NCBI RefSeq assembly: GCF_003171515.1
Contig: NC_089391.1
Location: 2,356,001 to 2,420,000 of the forward strand
Direction: 5' to 3'
DNA length: 64,000 nucleotides
From: Pyrenophora tritici-repentis
Lineage: Eukaryota > Ascomycota > Dothideomycetes > Pleosporales > Pleosporaceae
The notes under the pieces were generated by a model that did not search any database, was not told the origin of the DNA, and saw nothing but the letters and a program-made list of their open reading frames with translations. Below, piece after piece: positions 9,974 to 20,747 of this stretch. Position numbers and translations under genes: made by a program. The stretch's first letter is position 1. Each line of letters begins with the position of its first letter.

Positions 9974-11515
9974 ATGGCAGCAGATATGGAAACGACGAAT
10001 TCTATGGGCGCGGAAGAGACAGGCGACTCAAGATTTCAAACAGATAATTCCGTATCGAGGAAACAACAACCTAGACAGCAATTGTCAAAAGCCATGGAAC
10101 ACATGCGCTTCGCAGTCACAGTTGACCCTATCCCACATACCTCAACACCCAACACATCAGAATCAGCCCCTGAGACCTCCTCTCAAAACCCCACACAAAC
10201 CTCACCACCACAACCAACAGCAGAACCAACGGAAAACGACGCCTACGGCGTCCCCGCCTCACTCCAACCCAACCGCCTCCCCCCTTCCCGCTCCCACGAC
10301 CCAACCAACAACCAAAAACGCAGCGACCCCTTTACCTTTGGTTCGCGCTACCTAGAAGAAGGCGACAACATCTTCGACTTCAACGCCTGGGACCACGTAA
10401 CCGTCGACGACTCCTACCTCGCCTTCTCCGAATCTCAATACAGCGCACAGCGCGCCTCACCTGTCAACGACTTCGACCGCCAACGCTACAACGCGCAGCC
10501 GGAAAAATGGTGGAACCAATTCTACAAGAACAATAAAACCAATTTCTTCAAGAACAGGAAGTGGCTAGCGCAGGAATTTCCGATTCTGGAGGAATTGGGG
10601 CGGGAGGACGGACCGGCGGCTACGCTCTTGGAGGTGGGTGCTGGCGCGGGGAATAGCGCGTTTCCCATCCTTGAGAGGAGTCGGAACCCACGGTTGAAGA
10701 TCCATGCTTGTGATTTTTCGAAAAAGGCTGTCGAGTTGATACGCAGTCATGAGCTTTACGATGACGGGAAAAGGATTCAAGCAGATGTGTGGGATGTAGC
10801 TTCCCCGCCTACATCTGACAACGCCGGTTTACCATCCGGTCTCACGGAAAACAGCGTAGATGTCGTTCTCATGATATTCATCTTCTCGGCACTTGCGCCC
10901 GAGCAGTGGGACCAAGCCGTCCGCAATATCTGGCGCGTGCTTAAACCCGGTGGTCAAGTGCTATTTCGTGACTACGGGCGCGGCGATTTAGCACAGGTCA
11001 GGTTTAAAAAGGGGAGGTATATGGAGGAGAACTTCTACGTTAGGGGCGATGGCACGAGGGTTTATTTCTTCGAGCAGAGTGAATTAGAGGATATTTGGGC
11101 GGGCGGCGCGGCTGCGAAGAAGAGGATGGAGAGCGTACAGGTGGGGAATGTGGCGGATACAAAGGTTGTAGGGGAGGAGGTCAAGGAGGAAATTGAGCAG
11201 AAGATGGAGGGGCTGGGACTGAGGGATCCAGATGTTGTGGGTGAGGAGAAGGAGGGGGGCATGGTTTGTGATGTAAATGATTTGGATGCGCCCAGGCCGG
11301 CGTTTCAGGTGGCGCATATTGGTGTGGATAGGAGGATGTTGGTGAATAGACAGAGGAGGCTGAAGATGTATAGGTGTTGGATGCAGGCGGTGTTCCGAAA
11401 GGCGGGGCAAGAGAGTGAGGTGCCGACGAGTACTTTGAGGCAGGAGAAAGAAGAGGAAGGTGAGGTTGGGGAGGAGCAGCAGGAGCAGGAACAAAGTACA
11501 GCTCAGGTGGCATGA
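9974..11515 (+). CDS. TRM140: tRNA N3-methylcytidine methyltransferase (Trm140/METTL2-like)
   Basis: The enzyme uses SAM to make m3C at position 32 of some tRNAs. The 513-residue intronless frame begins in a good context (AACCATGG). After a low-complexity N-terminus rich in Pro/Thr/Gln comes the family-specific block DFNAWDHVTVDD, then the KWWNQFYKNNKTNFFKNRKW block. The Rossmann SAM motif LLEVGAGAGNS lies at about 217-227, and IWRVLKPGGQVLFRDYGRGD follows. The C-terminus (VDRRMLVNRQRRLKMYRCWMQ) matches the family. An acidic Glu/Gln tail ends the protein. It is divergent from COQ10 and convergent with IRE1. Confidence 0.92.
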   Translation: MAADMETTNSMGAEETGDSRFQTDNSVSRKQQPRQQLSKAMEHMRFAVTVDPIPHTSTPNTSESAPETSSQNPTQTSPPQPTAEPTENDAYGVPASLQPNRLPPSRSHDPTNNQKRSDPFTFGSRYLEEGDNIFDFNAWDHVTVDDSYLAFSESQYSAQRASPVNDFDRQRYNAQPEKWWNQFYKNNKTNFFKNRKWLAQEFPILEELGREDGPAATLLEVGAGAGNSAFPILERSRNPRLKIHACDFSKKAVELIRSHELYDDGKRIQADVWDVASPPTSDNAGLPSGLTENSVDVVLMIFIFSALAPEQWDQAVRNIWRVLKPGGQVLFRDYGRGDLAQVRFKKGRYMEENFYVRGDGTRVYFFEQSELEDIWAGGAAAKKRMESVQVGNVADTKVVGEEVKEEIEQKMEGLGLRDPDVVGEEKEGGMVCDVNDLDAPRPAFQVAHIGVDRRMLVNRQRRLKMYRCWMQAVFRKAGQESEVPTSTLRQEKEEEGEVGEEQQEQEQSTAQVA

Positions 11516-11731
11516 AGAATATACTTGTCACTGGAGGGGATCTGTCATGTTTGAATGATACCAAGAAATTTTCTTAGAAGTCTCACAAAAGAATGTATTT
11601 GTATAAGTGATAACAAACAGCAGTGTTGAGATAATCAATCTCGTCAAGCTCCTGATATCTACCTAATACCTCAAAGTCTTCGCTAGCAATGATTCCACCC
11701 TCACCAACGACCGCTCTCCCTACTCCCACTC

Positions 11732-14700
11732 TCACTTCATACTCTCAAAATACTTCCTAAATCTCGGCTCCCGGTCTAAATCACATGCCAACACCGCCTC
11801 GTAACAGCTCATGAGCAGCTGCGGAAATTTGATCGTCCAGTACCTGAGGTAACCCCCCGGCAGCGGTCCCACCTTTGCCTTGACCGTATCCTCCATATCC
11901 TCGTAATGGTTCTTTTTATTACGCAGCGCACGGAGCAGATCGAGCATCTTGTCACCCGTGTACTTGCGCTGCTTACCGAGCGAGTTGATAAAGGCTTGAT
12001 CGAGCTTTCCCAAGAAGTTGCGCTTATGATCGAGAACGTCATGAGAGTACTCTTCAAGCCGAGCGAGGTGATCCGACGGCGGGTCTCTGGGTTCGCGCTC
12101 CCAGTGGTCGGAGCAGTCACAGAGGAAGTCGAGGCGCTTTTGGTCGTCCCAGAAAAAAGGATGGTTCATGACTTGGAAGGCTGTGGGACGGTCTTCTGGC
12201 CGGGGTCTCAACATCCACTGGATGAGGTGGTGGGGTTCAACCGAGTCAGCGCCGAGGAGGAGACGATCGAGATTGGACTTCTCCTTTTTGATGTTGTATT
12301 CGCGGATTTGCATCCAGCCCTCCTCGTCATCGAAGGGGTGGCAGCCACCGGTCAGAACGTAGTAGAAGACGCAGCCGAGGGAGAAGATGTCCACAGCTCG
12401 CTTGACGCCCTGTGCAACTGGATCGGTCGAACTTGACGAATCGCGGGAGAAGCCTTGAGAGCTTCCGTTGGCCAGTTCCTTGGGTTGCGAAATGAGCTCG
12501 GGGGCTTTCCATCCAACGGTGCCCGCATTTCCCGTCGTTCCGACAAGAGTACTAACGTTGTCGGGAAGAGTCTTACAGAGCCCGAAGTCGGAGATCACCA
12601 GGCGTACGTCATCCTTTGAGGTGATCAGAGGCTGTGCAATGAGAATGTTCTGGGGCTTGATGTCGCGGTGAATGATGCGAAGGTGGTGGAGATGGTTGAG
12701 ACCAGCAGCGAGTTGATACAAACAAGGCGCAGCTTTGCCGCTAATCTTGTTGACCAATTGCTGGTGTGCCTCGCTGAGTTCTTCACATGGCCGTCCGTCC
12801 TTGTAGAGGTCGAAGAGACTGGCTTGGCAAAGCTCGACCGCGATGTAGAGAAAGTTCTCGTCCCTCTCGTCGTCAAAGTACCGGATGACGTTAGGGTGGG
12901 GATCGCTGTTCTGAAGAAGCTTGACCTCTTGCTCCGCAAGGCCGAAGTATTGTGGTAGCATGCGTTTGACAGCCACCTTGACCTCCTACAATAACGTTAG
13001 CATGTAATCGATACTCATATACAAAGACACAACACACCTTCCATTTGCCCTCAAACACGAATGTACCACCGCTTCCGTTTCCAAGAAGTCGATCTTGGTC
13101 GATGGTCAACTTGCCAATACGTTTGATCTCGGACACATTTTGCACATCGCCGCCGCTCACAGTGAGCTCGTCAGGCTGAAGGCGAGGACCAACTTCCAGC
13201 TGCTTAGCAGCATTCACGATACGGTTGACTTCGTCCTCCTCCTTTTGCTGGTTCTTGCTCAGCTTGCGTCCACCGCGTCTGCCTCTGTGAGTCTTCTTCT
13301 TCTTGGGAGTGGCAGGGGCTGCGGGGTCTTGGGAAACGTCATCGATACTGTTAGCCATTGATTGAGCATCACCGCTGAGCTGCACTTCGGGTGTAGTAGT
13401 CTCAATGGCAGTTTCCAAGTCGACATCGACAGTCGTTGTCCTTGAAAGTGGCGTCAGGTCTTCCTCTTCATCAGCCGGTATGTCAAAGGTAACCATTTTC
13501 TTCTCCTTGACTTCCTCCGTAATGGCAACCTTCACTTCAGTCTCTGGGGTTTCCACGGCTGCCTTCTCGGTAACGTCTTCCGCATCAGGTACTCTCGAAA
13601 CCTTTTCTTCCTTCTTCTCGCTCTCAGGTGGGGAAGAGTGAAATGGGGGAAGAGGCTGCTTGGTCTTATTAAGATGCATCAATTTCTTCGAGTAGCTCAG
13701 GGCAGACTCGACTATTGTTGGCTTCGCGGTAGCCCCAACACCGAGGAGACATAGCACAACAACAATGTAAAAGTACGAATAATTCCACTTCGCCTCAACA
13801 TGTGCCTGTGGCGGAGCGTCGATGGTCGGGGCCTGGTGTTGTTCCCTAGGCGATGTCTCTGGGGGGTTTGAGGTGACTTGCTCGTTGACAGTCTCATAGT
13901 ACGTCGGAGCGGGAATGGCTGGCAGCTGTGTATATTGAGTGGGAACCCTATAGTCCAATCTGTGAACACCAATGAGGCTGCTCTTATCCGGCAAAGTGTA
14001 GGTAGCATCCCAGTCGTATACTACCTCGCTCTGCTTGTAGCAAGGTGCGTCTGGCACATCAGAGGTGACGGCGGGGTAATTAGCTTCGGACAAAGCATAC
14101 CACGCTCCAGACTCAGTCTGATTGATGACGACGTAGTTAAGTCTGTCTTCGTGGAGGACTGGTCCGGTTGGTTGGGGCAGTAGAACCAGTGGTGGTTCTG
14201 AAGACAGGTCGTTCAAAGGCCGGGCGACGTCGAATACACGTGCCACTGGACCGGGCAGCTGATGTGTATAAACTGGACGCCCCTGGGCCGATCTGGGCCG
14301 CTTGTAGTCATAGGCGGAAACCGCTCCATCAGCCTTTGTGAAAATGTACTGTTTGTCGAGCGTCTGGTCGTACTGTGACTGCAGGTCCCTGTCTCTGCTG
14401 TTGGGGTTCCACTCTGCGTATTTGAGCGTACAGATGTGCTCGTTCGTCTTCTTGTTGTGGATGGTGATGATGTACTGGGTCTGACCAATGTCGATGACGC
14501 CGCGACAGTCGCGTTCTCGGGCAAAGAAGTTCTTGGACTCCGGAGCGCAACTGTCGTCGTTGGGGAAGGTGCCACCGGGGCTGAAGCTCTGCTTGACCTT
14601 GCCCGACGCGGCATCGACAAGAATCATAAAAGTCTTCTTCTCCACATTGTAGACAACCGGAAGCTCCGGATCATCGCTCGAGTAGGGTGCACTCTCAGCC

Positions 14701-15350
14701 AATTGCTTGACCGTGACGCCCAGATGCTGGAGATGTGGGTGGGGCCCAGGCGAGAGAAGATAGAGAGCTCCGTCTTCTCTGGGCTCAACCACCCATACAA
14801 AAGGTGGGGGACCGACGTCGCCCTCGGATACGTTGTAGATGGTTTCCAACATGGGTCGGCCCGTCAGCTCCCAAATCTCATTGCCATCGTAGCGATCGCG
14901 TGCATGTATATGGCCATCGACGGTCGCCAAGAGAACAAAGTCCTCAACCTCCCAATCCCGCAGAGAGCGCGCACCGGGAACGAGGCCTCCCGAGGCTGCA
15001 TATCTGACAGGATGGGCTCCGACAGCACTAATGGCTGGAGCAGAAGGAACTTTGGTTGCTATGGCGCGCACATTCTGGCTTAGAAGGGGCGTGTAGGGTC
15101 GACGCTTCTCGGCCACGTCCCCTAGCTTATCCTTCTGGCTAGTTCTCCGTTGGTTGTGGACGGGGGGTGGCGGTGGTGGTGGTGGAATGATTCGTGCATG
15201 CTCAACATGGACTTGGGCGCGGGGGGACGTCTTGTGCACGTCATTTTCAAGTGGCTGCTGCTGCTGAGCGACCACAAGTCCGGCGAGGAGGAGGAGGGCG
15301 AGAGTAGTAAACGCCGAGCCAGCACCAGGCGGCCGGCGCGGACGCGGCAT
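11732..15350 (-). CDS. IRE1: Ire1 ER-stress sensor kinase/endoribonuclease
   Basis: Ire1 is a type I ER membrane protein that senses unfolded proteins and cleaves HAC1-type mRNA. Exon 1 is 15350..13038 and exon 2 is 12985..11732 (1188 residues). The intron of about 52 nt is in phase 0, inside the kinase N-lobe after EGKWK. A signal peptide with a Leu/Ala core opens the protein. The lumenal domain follows, then one membrane helix at about 520-540 (YIVVVLCLLGVGA), and a charged linker with basic KKKKTHRGRRGGRK. The kinase has GNGSGGT, VAVKRM, HRDIKPQN, SDFGLCK and GTVGWKAPE. The KEN RNase domain contains GKQRKYTGDKMLDLLRALRN and ends at YFESMK. All catalytic motifs appear intact. No HAC1 gene is in the window. 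Confidence 0.95.
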
Positions 15351-16766
15351 TGCGGGTCGTATGTTGGTTTAGTGAGAAGCCTGGGAGAGGCGGCGATGGC
15401 GAGGGTGATGGAGCATGAGCGGGCGGTGATGAGGGTGCTTCAAGAGAGCGAGAAGATGCCTGTGGCAGCGATTTTGACTCGATATTAGGGCGCGGGGACT
15501 ACCGTACAGCTGAACGTGCGCCGTAAACTGGGGTCCGGCTTGGGCCTCGTCAGCCGGCTACCGACTAAGCTCCCTGTCGACACACTCGCCTGTTTCCCTT
15601 ATTTTAGCACCGTTGCCGTGGGAGTACTTGGCGCCGTCATACGCAGGTACCGCCAAAAAGATGGTGAGATTGATACAAGTAACGATGGCGGACGTCGAGT
15701 TTGAAAAATGGTCAATGAGGGTACCTGGGGCGTCAGGAGAGAAAATGGGTGTGACGTGTGCGCGTATCGTTGTTGTGCCTTCACCAACACAGTCAGAAGA
15801 AAGGGAGCGACCGAGACTAGTAAGCCGCACCAACCCCAACGTCTCTCACTACCACACAGCCCCTACCGTATGTACCGGTACGCTTCTCGCACACTCCCTC
15901 CTGTTTCGAAACACGCCGTAGCAGGCGAGAACCATCCACGTCCCCATGAATGTGAAGTTTGACATGCCAGCAATTCACTTGTATGCTTAAACCTTGAATT
16001 GAACCAACCTCAAATTCACCGACAAGCATAGTTACAGGACGCCATCTGCCATAAGCGAGCAGTATTCCACACCCCGCATCCATGGCGCGCCAGCAAGTCC
16101 GATCGGCACCACCGCCCACCGCCACTGAACCATCTTACACCCCGCCTATCGCATGAAATTCCCCAGACACAAGCCCTCCAAGCTTGCTCTCTGTAACCGT
16201 GTGCAAGAGCACAGAGTCCAAAGCTTCCTGTTCGGGTGCGCAGACCGTTGCCCCACACAGATGTCACAAACATCGGCACTGCCATGGCAAGACGTGAGAC
16301 ACCAACATGAAACCAAGCATGATGTGCGGGCAAGCGTCTCGGTAGCGTTGCGGTCCTACCCCCCAACCGTTCGGCCAAATCCTCAGTGGCTGGGCTAGAC
16401 CGCAACACCGACGCCCGCCATCGGAGCAAAACTCAAAAGAATGGAAGCTGGAAGCTCAATCACAAAGAATTTGTATTGATACATTCATCGTAGTATTTCA
16501 TTGACCACCATGTGTTATCATCATGCATACAAACTTCACTGGTCCACGGGAGCCTGCAGGAGGCCCGACGCATGCAGGCGCATAGGGGCGTCCCGTATTG
16601 CCTATTCCGCACCTCGTACCGCGCCTGTCCGCCGGAACGGGTGAGAAGAGGGAGACCAAGTACTCATGCTTGTGCTTGTGTCTGACTGCATTCATGTCGT
16701 TGTGATCTACACCCTATCTAGTGCTGAACGCGTTGCAACACCAAGCTTGCTCTGCTCACCTCACCC
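15351..16766. other. Intergenic, 1.4 kb between IRE1 and CCT2
   Basis: The left part is the IRE1 promoter and the right part the CCT2 3' flank. Frames up to 137 codons (e.g. 16016-16429, minus) have no recognisable domain, splice structure or composition. I see no gene. Confidence 0.45.
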
Positions 16767-18511
16767 TTACATGCGTTCACGTCTCCGCGGTGCGCTTCGG
16801 ATGATGTTGTCTACTCGCAAAAGAAGCTGTGAAATATCAGTCAAATGTACGAACAAGATCATCATGTATAAAACTCACTTCTGCTGCTTCAGAGGCCGAT
16901 GACACCACGGCGCGCTTCAACTTATAACTCTCGATTACGCCTAGCTCCCTCATGTCTGTAATGCCACCTCCGGGTGACAGGAGATCTAAGCCCGAGCTGG
17001 TCAAGCCTGAGTAGACTGCTTTGCGGAGCCGTGTGACTAGGTCGCTAGAGTCAAAACCGGCGTTGTCAGCCAAGATGGTGGGGAGTTGTTGGAGAGCCTT
17101 GGAGAAGGATTCAACGGCAATAGCCTTCTTGCCAGCCACGTTCTGTGCAGCTTCCATTACGGCTTTTGCCATGTTCATCTCAGCGCAGCCACCACCAAGG
17201 GTCGTCCTTGGCTCCTTGATAGTTTGTGACAGCACTGCAAGCGCATCGTGTAGCGACCGCTCGGCCTCATCGAGTAGTTGCTCAGTAGCACCACGGAGAA
17301 CGATAGTGCATGCTCGTCCTGCATTGATACCGGAGAACCTGATCAGCACATCCTCTCCAATGATGACCTCTTCAACCAAGTCGCAGTGGCCAAGTTTGAC
17401 ATTCTCAGGGTGGTCGAATGTCGACGTAATCTCACCACCAGTGACAAGGGCCAATCGCTCAATGCCATCAAAGTCGGCGTGCTCAATGGAGCAGATGCCC
17501 GCATCCGCAAACAGCTGCTCGGGCCAGTTGTAGATGAGCTGTCGGTTGACGAAGCAGTTGATGCCGTGTGCCTTGATACGCTCAACCTTGGCCTTCATCT
17601 TCTCACGCTCAGCCTTCTCCAGTTCGGCTAGCTTGCCAGTTGAGTCAACCTTTACTCTTGCGCCGAAGATCTTGATCTTGTCCGTATCCATGGCTGTGTT
17701 TGCAACCAGAATCTTGGCATTCTCTATCCTCTTGGGCTGGTTGACACCAAACTTCTTGTCGAGAATGAAGCCCTCGTCGAGGTATGAGTCCTTGAGCTTT
17801 CCGCCCGCCTTCTTGATGATCTGAATGTGTGTGAGGTCGGTCGATCCACCCAGCTTGAGGACGGCGTCTACTGCGAGCTTGGCAAACTGTTCTCGGTCCT
17901 GGGACAGAACCTTGGAGCTCAGCGTAGTACGGGCAATGGACTCGAGATCTTTCCGGAAAGCCGTCTCATCATTGCTGTGGTCTACGGCAATCTTCTCCAG
18001 CTGCTTCAGCGCCGCATTGCTGGCTATCCTGTATCCCTCGATGATAGTCTGGGGGTGGATCTTCTGGTCGACCAGCTTCTCCGCCTCGCGAAGCAGTTCA
18101 GCGGCAAGAACAGTGACTGAGGTAGTTCCGTCGCCAACCTCGTCATCTTGGACTTTGGAGATGTTGACTAGCACTTTCGCAGCGGCGTTGTCGAGGGCAA
18201 TCGCTTTCAGGATGGTAGCACCGTCGTTGGTGACCATAATTTCACCCGTAGACCTTTACATACGTGAGTTGGAATGTTTACACATGGCGGGGCAGTGTAG
18301 ACTTACGCAGACTGTAATATCTTGTCCATGCCCTTTGGGCCCAATGTGCTCTTCACCAGGTCGCCGACCGCGATCGCACCTACAAAGGCCGAGAGACGCG
18401 CATTCTCGCCCTTCTCCTCGGTCACGTCTTCTGCGAAGATCTGAGTGGGGTTGGACTGGTCATATCGTTAGCAATAGTGGCAGTCGTAGTTACATACATA
18501 ATACTCACCAT
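16767..18511 (-). CDS. CCT2: T-complex protein 1 subunit beta (CCT2)
   Basis: This is the beta subunit of the cytosolic CCT/TRiC chaperonin, which folds actin and tubulin. Four exons were read: 18511..18509 (only the ATG), 18455..18307, 18253..16879 and 16826..16767, giving 528 residues. Donors are GTGAGT, GTAAGT and GTGAGT, and phases agree throughout. The ATPase motifs [22 protein letters not shown] and [11 protein letters not shown] are present. [14 protein letters not shown] and [12 protein letters not shown] distinguish the beta type, as does the tail [19 protein letters not shown] encoded in the last exon. The gene is divergent from SAD1 across 328 bp. Confidence 0.95.
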
Positions 18512-18839
18512 GCTGCAATTATTTCCGAAACCAGCAAGGGGGGGTATCTTAGAAGCAGTCGTAAACAAATAAGAGAGTAATCTCAAGAGTTGTGGCGTTG
18601 CTCGCTGGTGGTGCCTGGACGCGACTTTTTTCTCGCCCTGCCCGCGTTGAAGCTGTGTTTGATGTGTTTGCACGGAGCTTCCCCGGCCAATGATTTCACC
18701 GGACCCCGTGACCGTAGATGCCTACAACTTTGGACCATAACTTTTGATCCACAACTAACCTTTTCGGAAATTCACATACATTCAGCCGTGTACACTTGAA
18801 ATCGAACACCGGAAGCTACAGCAGTCTCTACATTCCACA
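18512..18839. other. Divergent promoter, CCT2 / SAD1
   Basis: This is 328 bp between two housekeeping start codons on opposite strands. No specific site is convincing. Confidence 0.4.
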
Positions 18840-20480
18840 ATGGCAAAGCGACCGGCGTTGGAGCCGCTCGAAGAAGTCTACGACGCGCCTTCACCAGCAA
18901 TGAAGCGAGCAAGAGTTGAAGATGAAGAAATGGAAGAGCTACAGTCGAACGGCGCGACCAGCAATGGCCATGTCATGTCTCCACGACTGCAAGATCAAGA
19001 GGATGCGGACCTCGCAGAAGCCGGCGCATCAGACGACCTAGACGACGAGCCCGCCATAGCTGCGCCGAAGCGCCAAACAGCACCAGAAGCTGGGTACGCA
19101 GATCTGTATCTCGACACAATAAACCGCAAGGTTCTCGACTTTGACTTTGAGAAGCTCTGTTCCGTCACGCTCTCCAACATCAACGTCTACGCCTGTCTCG
19201 TATGCGGGAAATACTACCAGGGCCGAGGGCCAAAGTCACAGGCATACTTCCATGCGCTGGAGGAGGGCCACCATGTCTACGTCAATATGGAGACGAAGAA
19301 GGTGTACGTGTTACCAGAAGGCTACGAGGTGACGTCAAAGTCCCTAGACGACATCAAGTTTGTCGTAGACCCGCGCATGAGCAAGGAGGAAGTCGCAAAG
19401 CTAGACAAGGAGCCAAAAGTATCCTGGGACCTTTCGAATCGCGAGTATATACCGGGTTTCGTAGGCATGAACAACATCAAAGCCAACGACTACTTCAACG
19501 TAGTAATCCAAGCTCTGTCACACGTAGTCCCACTACGCAACTACTTCATGCTAGAGGACTTATCAGGTAAACCGCAGCTCGCCCAGCGCTTCAGCACGCT
19601 CGTGCGCAAAATCTGGAACCCACGTGCCTTCAAAACCCACGTCTCCCCTCACGAACTCCTCCAGGAAATCTCCCTCCGCTCCTCCAAACGCTTCACCCTA
19701 ACCAACCAATCCGATCCTGTCGACTTCCTTTCCTGGTTCCTCAACAACCTGCACCTCGCAGTCGGCGGCTCGCGCACCAAGCCCTCGAGCTCCATCATCC
19801 AAAAAGTCTTCCAAGGCCGTCTCAAAATCGAACAACAAGAAATCACCGCCCGCGCAGATGCCGGTGACCGCCTCCGCTTCGAGGATGCGGCCGTTCAAAC
19901 GGAAATTACACGGTTCCTCGTCTTGACCCTCGACTTGCCCGCTGCACCACTGTTCCAAGATGCCCTCGAGAAGAACATTATCCCCCAGGTGCCTCTGGTT
20001 AATATCCTCGCGAAATACAACGGTGTCACACCCCAGGAGAAATCAAAGAATCGAGTTCGATACCGTCTCCTCCACCCGCTTCCCCCTTACCTCCTCTTCA
20101 ACATCAAGCGCTTCTCCAAGAACAAGTTCGTCTCAGAGCGTAACCCCACCATCGTCACCTTCCCCGTACACTCGCTCGATATGGCACCGTACGTTGAACC
20201 CAACCCAAAGGAGTACCCGCCCGGTGAGCCCATCTGGTATGATCTTGTGGCGAATATCACCCACGAGGCGGTTAAGAAGAAGGATGATAGTGTTGAGGGT
20301 GAGCAGGAGAGTAAAGTGTGGAGGGTGCAGGTCAAGGATCGTGCGAGGGAGGAGTGGTATGGGATTCAGGATTTGTATGTCGAAAAGGAGAGGGCCGAGA
20401 CGCTGTTTACCAAGGAGGCCTATCTTATGGTGTGGGAGAAGAGGAAGGGGCAGGGGCAGGGGAAGGGTAGGAAGGGTTGA
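18840..20480 (+). CDS. SAD1: Sad1/USP39-type U4/U6.U5 tri-snRNP factor
   Basis: Sad1/USP39 is a catalytically dead ubiquitin-protease homologue needed for tri-snRNP assembly and splicing. The 546-residue intronless frame has a KR-rich N-terminus (KRARVEDEE). A UBP zinc finger follows (VYACLVCGKYYQGRGPKSQA, then HALEEGHHVYVN, residues about 118-160). The peptidase-C19-like fold then starts at GFVGMNNIKANDYFNVVIQA. The usual catalytic Cys box is replaced by KANDYF with Asp in the Cys position, as known for the family. A basic Gly/Gln/Lys tail ends the protein. It is convergent with UTP13. Confidence 0.93.
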   Translation: MAKRPALEPLEEVYDAPSPAMKRARVEDEEMEELQSNGATSNGHVMSPRLQDQEDADLAEAGASDDLDDEPAIAAPKRQTAPEAGYADLYLDTINRKVLDFDFEKLCSVTLSNINVYACLVCGKYYQGRGPKSQAYFHALEEGHHVYVNMETKKVYVLPEGYEVTSKSLDDIKFVVDPRMSKEEVAKLDKEPKVSWDLSNREYIPGFVGMNNIKANDYFNVVIQALSHVVPLRNYFMLEDLSGKPQLAQRFSTLVRKIWNPRAFKTHVSPHELLQEISLRSSKRFTLTNQSDPVDFLSWFLNNLHLAVGGSRTKPSSSIIQKVFQGRLKIEQQEITARADAGDRLRFEDAAVQTEITRFLVLTLDLPAAPLFQDALEKNIIPQVPLVNILAKYNGVTPQEKSKNRVRYRLLHPLPPYLLFNIKRFSKNKFVSERNPTIVTFPVHSLDMAPYVEPNPKEYPPGEPIWYDLVANITHEAVKKKDDSVEGEQESKVWRVQVKDRAREEWYGIQDLYVEKERAETLFTKEAYLMVWEKRKGQGQGKGRKG

Positions 20481-20747
20481 GCTGGGTTGGGTTGGGTAGT
20501 CTGTGATGTATCGTGGTTGGGTGGCTGTGTATAAGTAGACATCCGCGTCGGACTGTAGACGCGTTGATGAATGTGAGATTGAACAATCATGTAATATACC
20601 GAACTGTTTTCTTCTCTTCATTATCTGAGAACCTTGCATTTGTACACGTGAGTCATAACTCGATCTTTTGAACTCTTGAACAAGCTGATTTCATTATCAG
20701 CAATCTGGTTCATCCCACAAACCATCAAAACACATCTATCTTCCCAC

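Noticed and set aside
16016..16429. 137-codon minus-strand frame between IRE1 and CCT2
   Set aside because: Arg/Trp/Cys-rich composition, no domain, no splice structure; typical of a chance frame in GC-rich DNA.
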